Part shown: piece after piece, positions 15,295 to 23,363 of the stretch
Position numbering within the stretch: position 1 is the stretch's first letter
Layout: each line of letters begins with the position of its first letter
DNA from: Parablautia intestinalis
Lineage (GTDB): Bacteria; Bacillota; Clostridia; Lachnospirales; Lachnospiraceae
Direction of reading: 5' to 3'
Assembly (NCBI GenBank): GCA_003612395.1
Contig: RAYQ01000028.1
Coordinates: 1-39,963 of the forward strand
Length of the DNA stretch: 39,963 bases
Made by a program: the position numbers and the translations under genes
The notes under the pieces: generated by a model
Seen by the model: the letters and a program-made list of their open reading frames with translations, nothing else
Told to the model about the DNA's origin: nothing
Database searches by the model: none

Positions 15295-17248
15295 TTTCAG
15301 TATTACCTTTCATATATTTTATATAGCATTGGTGGATTTGGGATAATTGCTCTTTTAACAAGCCTAATTGCATGTTTTTTATTTTATCAGAATCTGTATA
15401 GCTTTCCAGTCTGTTTATAAGGGATTGGATAATAAGCATATCATCATCTGCGTTTCCCCTTATGACATTATCAGGATATAATCTATTTATAAACATTCTG
15501 AAATGGTGTATATTTTTTGCATTGCTCCCAAGTATTTTTTGCAGCCAGCAGTCGGCATTAGTATAACTTAATATTTGGATTTCATGGGGAATTTGCTGCC
15601 TGTTTGTATCCCAATAGTTAATTAGTTCCTTTGCCCATGATTCGTTATTGTTCAAAACGCTGAGTATGTCCCCTGTTCTTGAAGACTCTCGGGCTGAACG
15701 AATTTGGCAATTTATTCTATGAATGCTTTCCTTACATTTTTTGATTTCTTCTGCTTTTTCTGATGCAATGCAGTCATCTAAAATATTGCTGTTTCCTCCT
15801 TTTACGTTGGCTATCATATATTCTTCTGCATGTAATAGTATTTCTTCAGGAAATCCATATTTTACTAATCTGATAAATAAAATAAGTATATTGGAGTATA
15901 AGTGGCTCTTATATTCATTTTGGTGTAACTTATCCAAAATTAATGTTATCTTTTCCTCAACCCAATCCTGCGTCTGCAAGTAATACTGGTTATACAACAA
16001 CGTATAAGGGTCATCAGCTGGCAGACGGGCGGCTAATTCTGCATTAATATAAGCAGTGATATCATTTAAGAAGGATTCGGAATCAAAAATACTGTATTTT
16101 ACATAATTGATAATGGTTGGCAGCCTCCGCTTATTCTGAAAACAAATCCGAAGAACTTCGTCTTCAGGACCTTGAATATTCCCTCTATGCTCAACGCATA
16201 TCATAAAGCAATTCTGAATAATAAAGTACAAGGTAGTGTTTCTATATTTACGGTCAATTTCAAATGATGAAAAATGAGAATATAGATACTCTACTTTCGA
16301 TAAGAAAAACTGGAAAGTCCTCAAATTATCATGCTTGCTTTCCGACATAACGTCAATAAAGTATTTTACATTATTGTTCAAGTAATCCTTTAATTGAGCA
16401 TCAGAATTACATTGATTGATTAATTTATGGATAATTGAAACCAGATCAGCTTCATACCGTAATGTTTGTCCAATCAGTTTTTCGCGTATTCGGAGGTACT
16501 GCTGATTGTATTCATTATCTGAAAAAAGGTTTTTTCGGCGCCTTTCCAGTTCAGCAATATCCAGAGTAATCTCAGTTTTATTTGTGTTATGGTAAGAAAG
16601 TATGGATTCCTCTTTTGGAATCTTGATTTTTTCATTAGAGGAAACAAGGTATTGAAGTTCTCTGTTTTTTACTTGCGCCAGAGTTCCTATTTCCCGTTCA
16701 TTGGCAATGAGAATTACCTTTGCCCCTTCATGTTCAACTAATCCATTGATATATCCCAAAATATCATTTGGAGGACAGCTGCATCTTTCCAAATCATCAA
16801 ATATAAAGATATTTTTATTCAGGGAAAGGAAATCTGAAATAAATTCATATGATTTAGAAGATATTTCAAACCGCTGCATTAGGGAACTTACCATCTTTTT
16901 AGACATATTTGTTATGATTCTGCCGCCTTTTTGGCGTTTTTCTTTTTCCTTTCCAAAATAGTTTTCAGAACGAATAATCTGCTCATATTTTTTATAAAAC
17001 TGTTCGTCAATAATGCTCCAGTATAGGTTTTCTTCAATTTCCTCTATTGATTTGCAACCATACAGGGAAATATAACGAATATTCCTTTTTGTATGAGCTG
17101 ATTCATATTTCTTAATAGCGGTCTGTAAATCATTTAGGACGAAGTAAGTTTTGCCACAGCCCCATTCGCCTTCAATCAAAATAGCGTATCTGTAGTTAGT
17201 GTCTCCCAAATATCTGATTACTTCTGATTCAATTTGCTTTCCATTCAT
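15281..17248 (-). CDS. KAP-family P-loop NTPase
   Basis: The 655-residue protein has a Walker A GEWGCGKT at residues 27-34 and a KAP-type Walker B IFIFDDLER at 147-155. A sensor-like ILIANEREIG follows near 179-188. This is the arrangement of KAP/STAND-related ATPases used as regulators or sensors in prokaryotic conflict systems (QatA is one KAP example). The remaining 400 residues are helical with many aromatic and charged residues and no clear family; no convincing transmembrane segments were seen, although many KAP proteins have them. The start ATG at 17248 is preceded by GGGAG on the minus strand, and a matching promoter lies 60 bases upstream. It is the first gene of a two-gene operon with the RES protein. 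It is AT-rich relative to its neighbours, which suggests separate acquisition. Confidence 0.85.
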   Translation of the reverse strand: MNGKQIESEVIRYLGDTNYRYAILIEGEWGCGKTYFVLNDLQTAIKKYESAHTKRNIRYISLYGCKSIEEIEENLYWSIIDEQFYKKYEQIIRSENYFGKEKEKRQKGGRIITNMSKKMVSSLMQRFEISSKSYEFISDFLSLNKNIFIFDDLERCSCPPNDILGYINGLVEHEGAKVILIANEREIGTLAQVKNRELQYLVSSNEKIKIPKEESILSYHNTNKTEITLDIAELERRRKNLFSDNEYNQQYLRIREKLIGQTLRYEADLVSIIHKLINQCNSDAQLKDYLNNNVKYFIDVMSESKHDNLRTFQFFLSKVEYLYSHFSSFEIDRKYRNTTLYFIIQNCFMICVEHRGNIQGPEDEVLRICFQNKRRLPTIINYVKYSIFDSESFLNDITAYINAELAARLPADDPYTLLYNQYYLQTQDWVEEKITLILDKLHQNEYKSHLYSNILILFIRLVKYGFPEEILLHAEEYMIANVKGGNSNILDDCIASEKAEEIKKCKESIHRINCQIRSARESSRTGDILSVLNNNESWAKELINYWDTNRQQIPHEIQILSYTNADCWLQKILGSNAKNIHHFRMFINRLYPDNVIRGNADDDMLIIQSLINRLESYTDSDKIKNMQLGLLKEQLSQIHQCYIKYMKGNTENARF

Positions 17249-17653
17249 GCGTATGATCTCCCAATTGCTTTAAGATAAATGTTCCTTGTTTGTCATATAT
17301 GTATCTATTATAGAATTATACAAAGATAGAGTAAATGTTTTTATAATTGGCTGATTATATTATATACAAACTAATTTCTAAAATTTCTATAAACTGTTTA
17401 TTTTTCACTCCTTCCCGCCTGCTATTAGTGAAGGGGTAAATAAATCTCATTTTCAATTCATCCAAAATTCCCTTTCGTTGAACCTTGACAATTTCACAGC
17501 CTGCCCAGATTGATATCCTGCAGATGAGTGTGCATTTGGCGCGCCTGGCAGGAGGGAACGCCGCGGAAACAGAAGCCGGGGCAGGAACGGGTCTGGGAGG
17601 GACACAGGCAGAACGTTTAATATTTATAGAAATATGGAAGAAAGGAAGGACGT
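17249..17653. other. Divergent intergenic region with right edge of the AT-rich island
   Basis: The region separates the leftward KAP/RES operon from the rightward surface-protein gene. The left two thirds are AT-rich and hold the KAP promoter. Composition changes to GC-rich near 17495. The GC-rich part (17495-17640) reads open in one frame (including LARLAGGNAAETEAGAGTG) but has no start signal. It may be a remnant of a gene interrupted by the island or untranslated leader of the surface-protein gene. TTGACA at 17484-17489 is a possible -35 for the surface protein, without a good -10. Confidence 0.5.
17307..17335 (-). promoter_or_regulatory. Promoter of the KAP-NTPase/RES operon
   Basis: On the minus strand TTTACT (17335-17330) and TATAAT (17312-17307) are separated by exactly 17 bases, about 60 bases before the ATG at 17248. 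A second TATAAT lies inside the spacer. No inverted repeat that would suggest a dedicated repressor was found. Confidence 0.65.
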
Positions 17654-20600
17654 ATGGGAAGAAAGAAAATCATGACGAAGCTTCTTACATGCTTTGCGGC
17701 GGCAGCCACGGTCGCAACGGGAATCCTTGGGAGCGTCCCGCTGCCTGCCAGGGCGGCCGAAGAGGACAGTTACACGGTCACGTTTGAGGCCTATGAAGGG
17801 ATCTGTGAGACAGAAAGCATTTCCGTGCCAAAGGGGGAAAGCATCATATTGCCAGACGCATCCTATGAGGGGCATTATCTGGAAAGCTGGGTAGAAGTGA
17901 CCGAAAACGGGAACGTGCATACATTTAAAGCCATAGGATGGGCCGGGAGCGAGTACACCCCGGAAAGGAGCCTGAACCTTTATGCCAACTGGAAGCCGGA
18001 ACAGGAGCAGGATATTACGGCTATTTATGAGGCAAGGATCGGGGATATTCAGTATGAAGAGCTGGAAGAGGCTTTTGCCAACGCACAGGCAGGCGACACG
18101 ATTATAGTCCTTAAGGACTGCGGCGTGTCAAAGACGCTTGAGGTCACTGCTGATAACATTACCTTAAAGAGTGAAGACGCAGAAAATCCGGTGACCATCC
18201 GCAGGGAAGAGGAGTTTGCCGGTAAAAGCTATGCCAGAGACGCCGGAAACGTTCTGGTCGGGATAAGCAGCGGCAGCCTTGCCACGCAGGATATTATCCT
18301 TGACGGAGGCGCGGTGCTGGATAAGGATTTTAACAACACCGGGCAGGTCTGGGACAGCCCCCTTGTTTATGTGAAAGGCTCCTATGCCATGGGAGCAGGG
18401 ACTATCCTTCAGAATAACTATAACACGGATTATTCTGAAAGCGTAGACAGTTCCAGGAGCGTCAGGACTGCAGGGGCGGTAGATGTCGCATGGGACGCAA
18501 GCATGACCATGGATGGCGGCCTGATACAGGACTGCTATACATTAGGGGCGGGCGGCGGCATCCAGTCTGCCAAGACCGCGGAAGTTACGATCACATCGGG
18601 CACGATCCGCCACTGTGCGGCTGTATGGGGCGGGGCGCTTGGGCTCATGGGGCCTTCCGAAGCATCAGACATGGAACTGAGCGGGAACCATTCCGATTCA
18701 ACAGGGGGTGCGGTGTGGTCAACATTATCCCTGGTCATGACGGACTGTGTCATTGAAGGGAACAGTTCCGGCTATGACGGTGGCGGCGTCTATATGTCTA
18801 CAGGGGGCCAGGCGAAGCTGATCCGCTGTACCCTTACCGGAAATAAAGCCCCAAGGGGCAGTGCAGTCCAGACGGGCAAAGGGGAAGGCGTACTGCCACT
18901 GGTCATCCGCAACTGCACGATTACAGGGAACCGTTCGGGGGAAAAAATCCATGCAGGGGGCACGGTCTGTTACATGAACGAGACGGGGATTATCTTATCC
19001 GGGCATATCGTCATGGAAGATAACCTTTCCGTGGGTTATGAACCCTGCGATATCCATTATTTTTACAATACAGGGGCCTCCATTCTGTTAGATGAAGATT
19101 TTGAAAGCGATTCCACCTTTGTGCTGGGCGGCTATGACACGATCAAGCCGGGCAGGGTTTTAATTGACGGGACGCTTTACCATAAGGATGCCAGCCCGGA
19201 ACAGTTTGTATGGCACACAAGGAACTATCGGACGGAAAAAAGGGGAGAGAACCTTTACCTTGCGGAAGTGCCGGAGGCTTATACGGTGACTTATGATGCG
19301 AATAACAGCTCCCCCGGATATGACAGCGTCTATTGCTCAGACCCTAATGACTATACCAGCGAAGATACCGTAACTATTATGGGTGAAGAAGAGCTTTTCC
19401 CCCTTATGGGAAACCTTGTGAAGTTCGGCTGTGACTTTGCCGGATGGAATACGGAGAAGGACGGGTCAGGGACAGGCTATGTGCCCGGACAGGAAATCAG
19501 CCTGACAGATGACCTTTACCTCTACGCACAATGGCAGGAAAAAGACCTTGTCACCCTGACTTATATCTATAATGGCGGCACGGGTGAGACGGAAAGTGAG
19601 CAGGTCATTCCCGGCACGAATACGGTATTCCCGGAGGCTTCCAGAAAGGGCTACCGCTTTAAGGGATGGTATGAAGACGAGGAACTGACTATATTTGCAG
19701 GAAATGCAGGGGAGAAGCATTTTGCACCCCGGCAGGACGCTTCCTATTACGCCGCATGGGAGAAAACAGAAGCAACCGTCGCTTTTGACGCAGATGGTGG
19801 AGAGATGGAAGGCGGGGATATTACCGCAAAGATTGGCGATACCATTACCCTTCCCGGCTGTACCAAAGAAGGTTATGAATTTACGGGCTGGTATGACGGG
19901 GATGCCTGTGCCGGGCAGGCAGGGGAAGATTATACTGTCGCCGATGACGTTATCCTGAAAGCCCATTATGTAAGGAAAGAAGCGCCCGTATGCACTGTTT
20001 CTTTTGATACGGACGGAGGGAAAGAAATTTCACCCATGAAAGTGGAAAAAGGAAAGGCGGTTAAGCTGCCGGAAGCAGAAAAGGCAGGATATATTTTCCT
20101 TGGCTGGCACACAGCGAAGGAGGGCGGTACCAGAATGGACACGGAATTTACCGTGACGGAAGGTACCATGCTTTACGCCCGCTGGGAAAAGGAAGACCAA
20201 AAGCCGGAGGAAAAACCGGAAGCCACTATCACCTTTGACGCGGACGGTGGGGAGATGGAAGGCGGTGACATTACCGCAAAAGTGGGCGATACCATTATGC
20301 TTCCTGCCTGCTCTAAGGAGGGCTATGAATTTACGGGCTGGTATGACGGGGATACCTGTGCAGGGCAGGCAGGGGAGAAATATACTGTCGCTGGTGATGT
20401 TATTCTGAAAGCGCATTATGAGAAAAAGGCGGAGATTACTTATCTCATTACCTTTGATCCCAATGGCGGAAGGAAAGCCGCACCCATAAAGGCGGCAAAA
20501 GGGGAAAAGATCACCCTGCCCGGCACGGAAAAATCCGGCTATGTTTTCCTTGGCTGGTATACGGAGAAAAAGGGCGGCATACTTCTCGGCCTTGCCGGTG

Positions 20601-21475
20601 ACGAGCTGGAAGTGGAAAAAGATATGACCGTCTATGCTTTGTGGGAAAAGGAAAAAACGGGAGAGACCGGGGATAAAAATCCGGGGAATTGTAAAGTGGT
20701 ATTCCACACAGAGGGCGGCACACTGAAAAACCAGACGCTTACCATTGTGAAAGGCGCAGGCCTCTATTTACCGCTCCCGGAGAAAAAGGGTTATGATTTC
20801 ACCGGCTGGTATCTGGACAAATCCCTGACGCAGTATGCAGGGGCATACAGGGATTCTTACCGTATTACAAGAGACACTGATTTTTATGCAAAATGGGAGA
20901 AAACCAAAGAAGAGGATAAAAAAGACGACAATACAAACCAGGGCGGTACTGAAGAAACAGCGGATGCTTATACCGTAAAGTATGACGCCAATGGCGGTAC
21001 GGTAAAGGAATCCTCGGCCAGAGTAACAAAGGGTAAAGGCGTAAAGCTCCCTGCCGCAGAACGGGAAGGATATGCTTTTACCGGATGGTATACGGATAAA
21101 CAGATACTGGCTGGAAGGGCCGGCGCTGTTTATAAGCCGGACGGGGATATCTGCCTTTATGCAGGCTGGAAAAAGGTATCCGGCGGAAGCGGCGATGGCG
21201 GCACTGCAGATACCGGAAATAGTTCTGATGCCAAAACAGAAACTTCTACAGCGGATACCGGTTCAGGCAGCGGCCCGGATAAAAAATCAGATACTTCCGC
21301 AACGGGGAAATCCGGGGATACAGCAGCGGGCGTACCGGGGACAGGAACGGAAAAAGAGCCCGTGATCCAGACAGGACGCACCTCGCCGATTTACTTTCTT
21401 GCAGCAATCGGAATGGCTGGCATTCTCTTGGCGGTGCTTTCTGTCCGTGAGGGAAAACGCAGTTCTAAGGAATAA
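17654..21475 (+). CDS. Large secreted surface protein with beta-helix and InlB-type repeats, sortase substrate
   Basis: The 1273-residue protein has a signal peptide (cleavage expected after residue 34, ARA). A right-handed beta-helix-like region (about 120-500) shows repeated GG-rich turns such as GGGIQSAKTAEVTITSG and GGGVYMSTGGQAKLIRC. It is followed by about eight InlB B/Flg_new-type repeats of the form FDxxGG...LPxxxxxGYxFxGWY (residues about 545-1175). A Gly/Ser/Thr/Asp-rich wall spanner precedes the sorting signal VIQTG (1237-1241), a hydrophobic stretch (1246-1264) and a basic tail. This is a non-LPxTG motif; class B sortases of Clostridia accept related QTG motifs. The next gene is a class B sortase. 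It probably acts as an adhesin or mating-surface protein on the ICE. Ribosome-binding site AAGGAAGGA precedes the ATG. Confidence 0.85.
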   Translation: MGRKKIMTKLLTCFAAAATVATGILGSVPLPARAAEEDSYTVTFEAYEGICETESISVPKGESIILPDASYEGHYLESWVEVTENGNVHTFKAIGWAGSEYTPERSLNLYANWKPEQEQDITAIYEARIGDIQYEELEEAFANAQAGDTIIVLKDCGVSKTLEVTADNITLKSEDAENPVTIRREEEFAGKSYARDAGNVLVGISSGSLATQDIILDGGAVLDKDFNNTGQVWDSPLVYVKGSYAMGAGTILQNNYNTDYSESVDSSRSVRTAGAVDVAWDASMTMDGGLIQDCYTLGAGGGIQSAKTAEVTITSGTIRHCAAVWGGALGLMGPSEASDMELSGNHSDSTGGAVWSTLSLVMTDCVIEGNSSGYDGGGVYMSTGGQAKLIRCTLTGNKAPRGSAVQTGKGEGVLPLVIRNCTITGNRSGEKIHAGGTVCYMNETGIILSGHIVMEDNLSVGYEPCDIHYFYNTGASILLDEDFESDSTFVLGGYDTIKPGRVLIDGTLYHKDASPEQFVWHTRNYRTEKRGENLYLAEVPEAYTVTYDANNSSPGYDSVYCSDPNDYTSEDTVTIMGEEELFPLMGNLVKFGCDFAGWNTEKDGSGTGYVPGQEISLTDDLYLYAQWQEKDLVTLTYIYNGGTGETESEQVIPGTNTVFPEASRKGYRFKGWYEDEELTIFAGNAGEKHFAPRQDASYYAAWEKTEATVAFDADGGEMEGGDITAKIGDTITLPGCTKEGYEFTGWYDGDACAGQAGEDYTVADDVILKAHYVRKEAPVCTVSFDTDGGKEISPMKVEKGKAVKLPEAEKAGYIFLGWHTAKEGGTRMDTEFTVTEGTMLYARWEKEDQKPEEKPEATITFDADGGEMEGGDITAKVGDTIMLPACSKEGYEFTGWYDGDTCAGQAGEKYTVAGDVILKAHYEKKAEITYLITFDPNGGRKAAPIKAAKGEKITLPGTEKSGYVFLGWYTEKKGGILLGLAGDELEVEKDMTVYALWEKEKTGETGDKNPGNCKVVFHTEGGTLKNQTLTIVKGAGLYLPLPEKKGYDFTGWYLDKSLTQYAGAYRDSYRITRDTDFYAKWEKTKEEDKKDDNTNQGGTEETADAYTVKYDANGGTVKESSARVTKGKGVKLPAAEREGYAFTGWYTDKQILAGRAGAVYKPDGDICLYAGWKKVSGGSGDGGTADTGNSSDAKTETSTADTGSGSGPDKKSDTSATGKSGDTAAGVPGTGTEKEPVIQTGRTSPIYFLAAIGMAGILLAVLSVREGKRSSKE
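19771..20640 (+). repeat. Duplicated two-repeat unit inside the surface-protein gene
   Basis: The segment at about 19771-19970 (DADGGEMEGGDITAK through DVILKAHY) recurs nearly unchanged at about 20224-20425. Each copy is followed by a second, more diverged repeat (FDTDGGKEISPMK at 20002 on and FDPNGGRKAAPIK at 20452 on, both leading to GYxFLGW). The period is therefore about 455 bases and contains two repeats. Near-identity of the first member at DNA level indicates recent duplication or gene conversion. Confidence 0.75.
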
Positions 21476-21484
21476 AATTTTATT

Positions 21485-21510
21485 GCAGGGGTGTCATGCC
21501 CCTGCATTTT
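21485..21510 (+). terminator. Intrinsic terminator after the surface-protein gene
   Basis: GCAGGGG (21485-21491) and CCCCTGC (21499-21505) form a perfect 7-bp stem with a seven-base loop, followed by ATTTTG. It lies 10 bases after the stop codon and 30 bases before the sortase start, so read-through probably feeds the sortase gene at reduced level. Confidence 0.75.
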
Positions 21511-21534
21511 GTAAGAAGGAGGCGTTATGGCAAA

Positions 21535-22416
21535 ATGAAGGATCTGACAGGGAAGCTGGGGAAACTGATTTTTCCTGATGTGGAGGAGAAAAAGGGCAGG
21601 CGGATCGTGATACAGATCGTCACAGGGCTTTCCATTGCCCTGCTCTCCATAGCCGGAATGCTTTTCTACAGCCATCAGGAAGTGAAACAACAGCAGAGAT
21701 TCCGGCAGATAAAAGGGGCGGGGATTACCCTGCCGGAAATACCGGTTATGCCGATGGGCGCAGCGAGAGAAGAATCACAGGAGGGAGAAAATGGGAACGG
21801 TGTGGAGGATATGGGGGAAATTGATAAAAATGCCATAACGTTTACCTACGATTGGGATTCCCTGTTGGAAGCAAATGAGGATGTCAAAGGCTGGCTTTAT
21901 CTGCCGGATACGCCCATTGACCTTCCCGTGGTCGGCACTTCCGATAATGATTACTACCTGACGCATGATTTCTGGAAACAGAAAAAGAGCACGGGCTGCC
22001 CGTTCATGGATAAGGATACCGGGCAGTGGGATTTTAACAGGACGGTTTATGCCCACAACATGGGCGGCGCCTCTGACACCATGTTCTCCCCGCTTCTAAG
22101 GTTCAAGGACGAAGACTACTTTATGGCGCACAGGCAGCTTTATTATACGCAGTGTTACGGGATAACAGCAGAATATCAGATCATGGCGGCAGTAAAATAC
22201 AATGCCAAAGATACCGGGAGCTGGGATTTCCGCACAAGGAACCATGCCGATATGGAGGGCTACAACCTCTGGATGGAACAGCTTCAGGAATATGCCATTT
22301 ATTATGCGGAGCCTGACCATGCCCCGGCGGAGATACTTACCCTTTCCACCTGTGACCGTTCCGAGTTCGGGAAAGACGGGAGGCTTGTCATTGTGGCGGG
22401 GAAATGTCAGCGATAG
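21535..22416 (+). CDS. Class B sortase
   Basis: The 293-residue protein has an N-terminal membrane anchor (IVIQIVTGLSIALLSIAG, about 24-41) and a class B sortase domain. The catalytic triad is His174 (VYAHNM), Cys273 (LSTCDR) and Arg283 (GRLVIVAG), with the characteristic DVKGWLYLPDTPIDLPVV near 118-135. It should cleave and attach the upstream VIQTG protein to the cell wall. The start is ATG 21535. The AAGGAGG site at 21516-21522 is better spaced for ATG 21527, which opens a three-codon ORF (MAK then TGA) whose stop overlaps the sortase start. Translation may thus be coupled to that mini-ORF. Confidence 0.93.
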   Translation: MKDLTGKLGKLIFPDVEEKKGRRIVIQIVTGLSIALLSIAGMLFYSHQEVKQQQRFRQIKGAGITLPEIPVMPMGAAREESQEGENGNGVEDMGEIDKNAITFTYDWDSLLEANEDVKGWLYLPDTPIDLPVVGTSDNDYYLTHDFWKQKKSTGCPFMDKDTGQWDFNRTVYAHNMGGASDTMFSPLLRFKDEDYFMAHRQLYYTQCYGITAEYQIMAAVKYNAKDTGSWDFRTRNHADMEGYNLWMEQLQEYAIYYAEPDHAPAEILTLSTCDRSEFGKDGRLVIVAGKCQR

Positions 22417-22474
22417 ATTTCCCGGAACAAAAGACCGTTCCCGGATTCTGCGCAGGATATGGGATACATAAGGG

Positions 22475-22516
22475 AAAAAGCGTTCATGGACAGTGAAAAA
22501 CCATGGACGCTTTTTT
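22475..22516 (+). terminator. Strong terminator after the sortase
   Basis: AAAAAGCGTTCATGG (22475-22489) pairs with CCATGGACGCTTTTTT (22501-22516), 15 bases with one mismatch, around an A-rich loop. It ends the surface protein-sortase unit and insulates it from the conjugation genes that follow. A-runs on the 5' side also make it potentially bidirectional. Confidence 0.85.
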
Positions 22517-22590
22517 ATGGGATACAACAGGGTGATTGATAGTTTAACTATGTTCACGGATATTAAAAATAAAGAAATGAGGAAACCAGA

Positions 22591-22824
22591 GTGCAGGGAG
22601 GGAAAGGAGAAAAACAAAGGTATGCGGAAGATAAACCGGACTGCGCTTACTGCTATTTCCGTAAAAAGAAAGGCGTCTGCGGGCTGGAAAAATGCTACTA
22701 CCTGCTCCCGGAAGAGCCGGAAAAGGAGGAGGGAACCTGTGAGGGCTGTCCTTATGGGAAGCATGCCCCCTGTATCGGCTTCTGCCTGTTAAAGATTGTC
22801 CGGGAATTGAAGATAAAAGTATAG
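22591..22824 (+). CDS. Small cysteine-rich protein
   Basis: The 77-residue product, started at GTG 22591, has eight cysteines in CAYC, CGLEKC, CEGC and CIGFC groups, suggesting bound metal (zinc or Fe-S). No membrane segment or secretion signal is seen. It lies 20 bases before pcfB in the same direction and belongs to the conjugation gene string. I do not recognise a named family. The GTG start has only a weak GAGG site, so the start is uncertain. Confidence 0.6.
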   Translation: MQGGKGEKQRYAEDKPDCAYCYFRKKKGVCGLEKCYYLLPEEPEKEEGTCEGCPYGKHAPCIGFCLLKIVRELKIKV

Positions 22825-22844
22825 GGCAGGAAGGGGGAAGATTT

Positions 22845-23363
22845 ATGCAGGACGAGGTAAGCGAGAAGCTCATAGCGCTTTGCATCAGCGGCGGGAAGAT
22901 TTCAGCGCGGATATTGAAGGGCGCAATGGAAAAGGCGCTTGTCGATATGGAACGGAATAACCGGCAGGAAAGATATAATGCCCCGGCAAAGCAGAAGGAG
23001 AAAAAGCAGACGGTAAGCAGCGGAAAGCAGAGCCTTAAGAAACTTGCGGAGAACGGGGCACAGCTTTCCAACATAGAGGTCACTGACGGGAACATCAAAT
23101 CCTTTGAGAAATGCGCCCGTAAATACCATGTGCTTTACAGCCTGAAAAAGGATAAGTCGGTATCGCCGCCCCGGTATTTTGTATTCTTCCGGGCAAAGGA
23201 TGTGGATTCCATCACTGCCGCCTTCAAGGAGTATACAGGCAGGACGTTAAACAAGGCGAAAAAGCCTTCTGTCCGGAAAAAGCTGGAACTGGCAAAGGAG
23301 TGCGTGGCAAAGCACAGGGAGAAGGAAAAGACGAAACACAAGGACAGGGGGCAGGAATTATGA
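22845..23363 (+). CDS. pcfB: PcfB-family conjugation protein (DUF3801)
   Basis: The 172-residue protein begins MQDEVSEKLIALCISGGKIS and has the DUF3801/PcfB pattern: ARILKGAMEKAL (21-32), then ENGAQLSNIEVTDGNIKSFE (about 68-87), and a basic tail. PcfB is an auxiliary relaxosome or coupling factor in enterococcal pheromone plasmids and Tn1549-like ICEs. It usually lies immediately upstream of the VirD4/PcfC coupling protein, as here; its stop overlaps the virD4 start (ATGA at 23360). AGGAAGGGGG precedes the ATG. Confidence 0.9.
   Translation: MQDEVSEKLIALCISGGKISARILKGAMEKALVDMERNNRQERYNAPAKQKEKKQTVSSGKQSLKKLAENGAQLSNIEVTDGNIKSFEKCARKYHVLYSLKKDKSVSPPRYFVFFRAKDVDSITAAFKEYTGRTLNKAKKPSVRKKLELAKECVAKHREKEKTKHKDRGQEL

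Noticed and set aside
17485-17787. 100-residue frame before the surface protein
   Set aside because: Its second half is a shadow of the signal peptide region; the first part may be a gene remnant but has no start signal.
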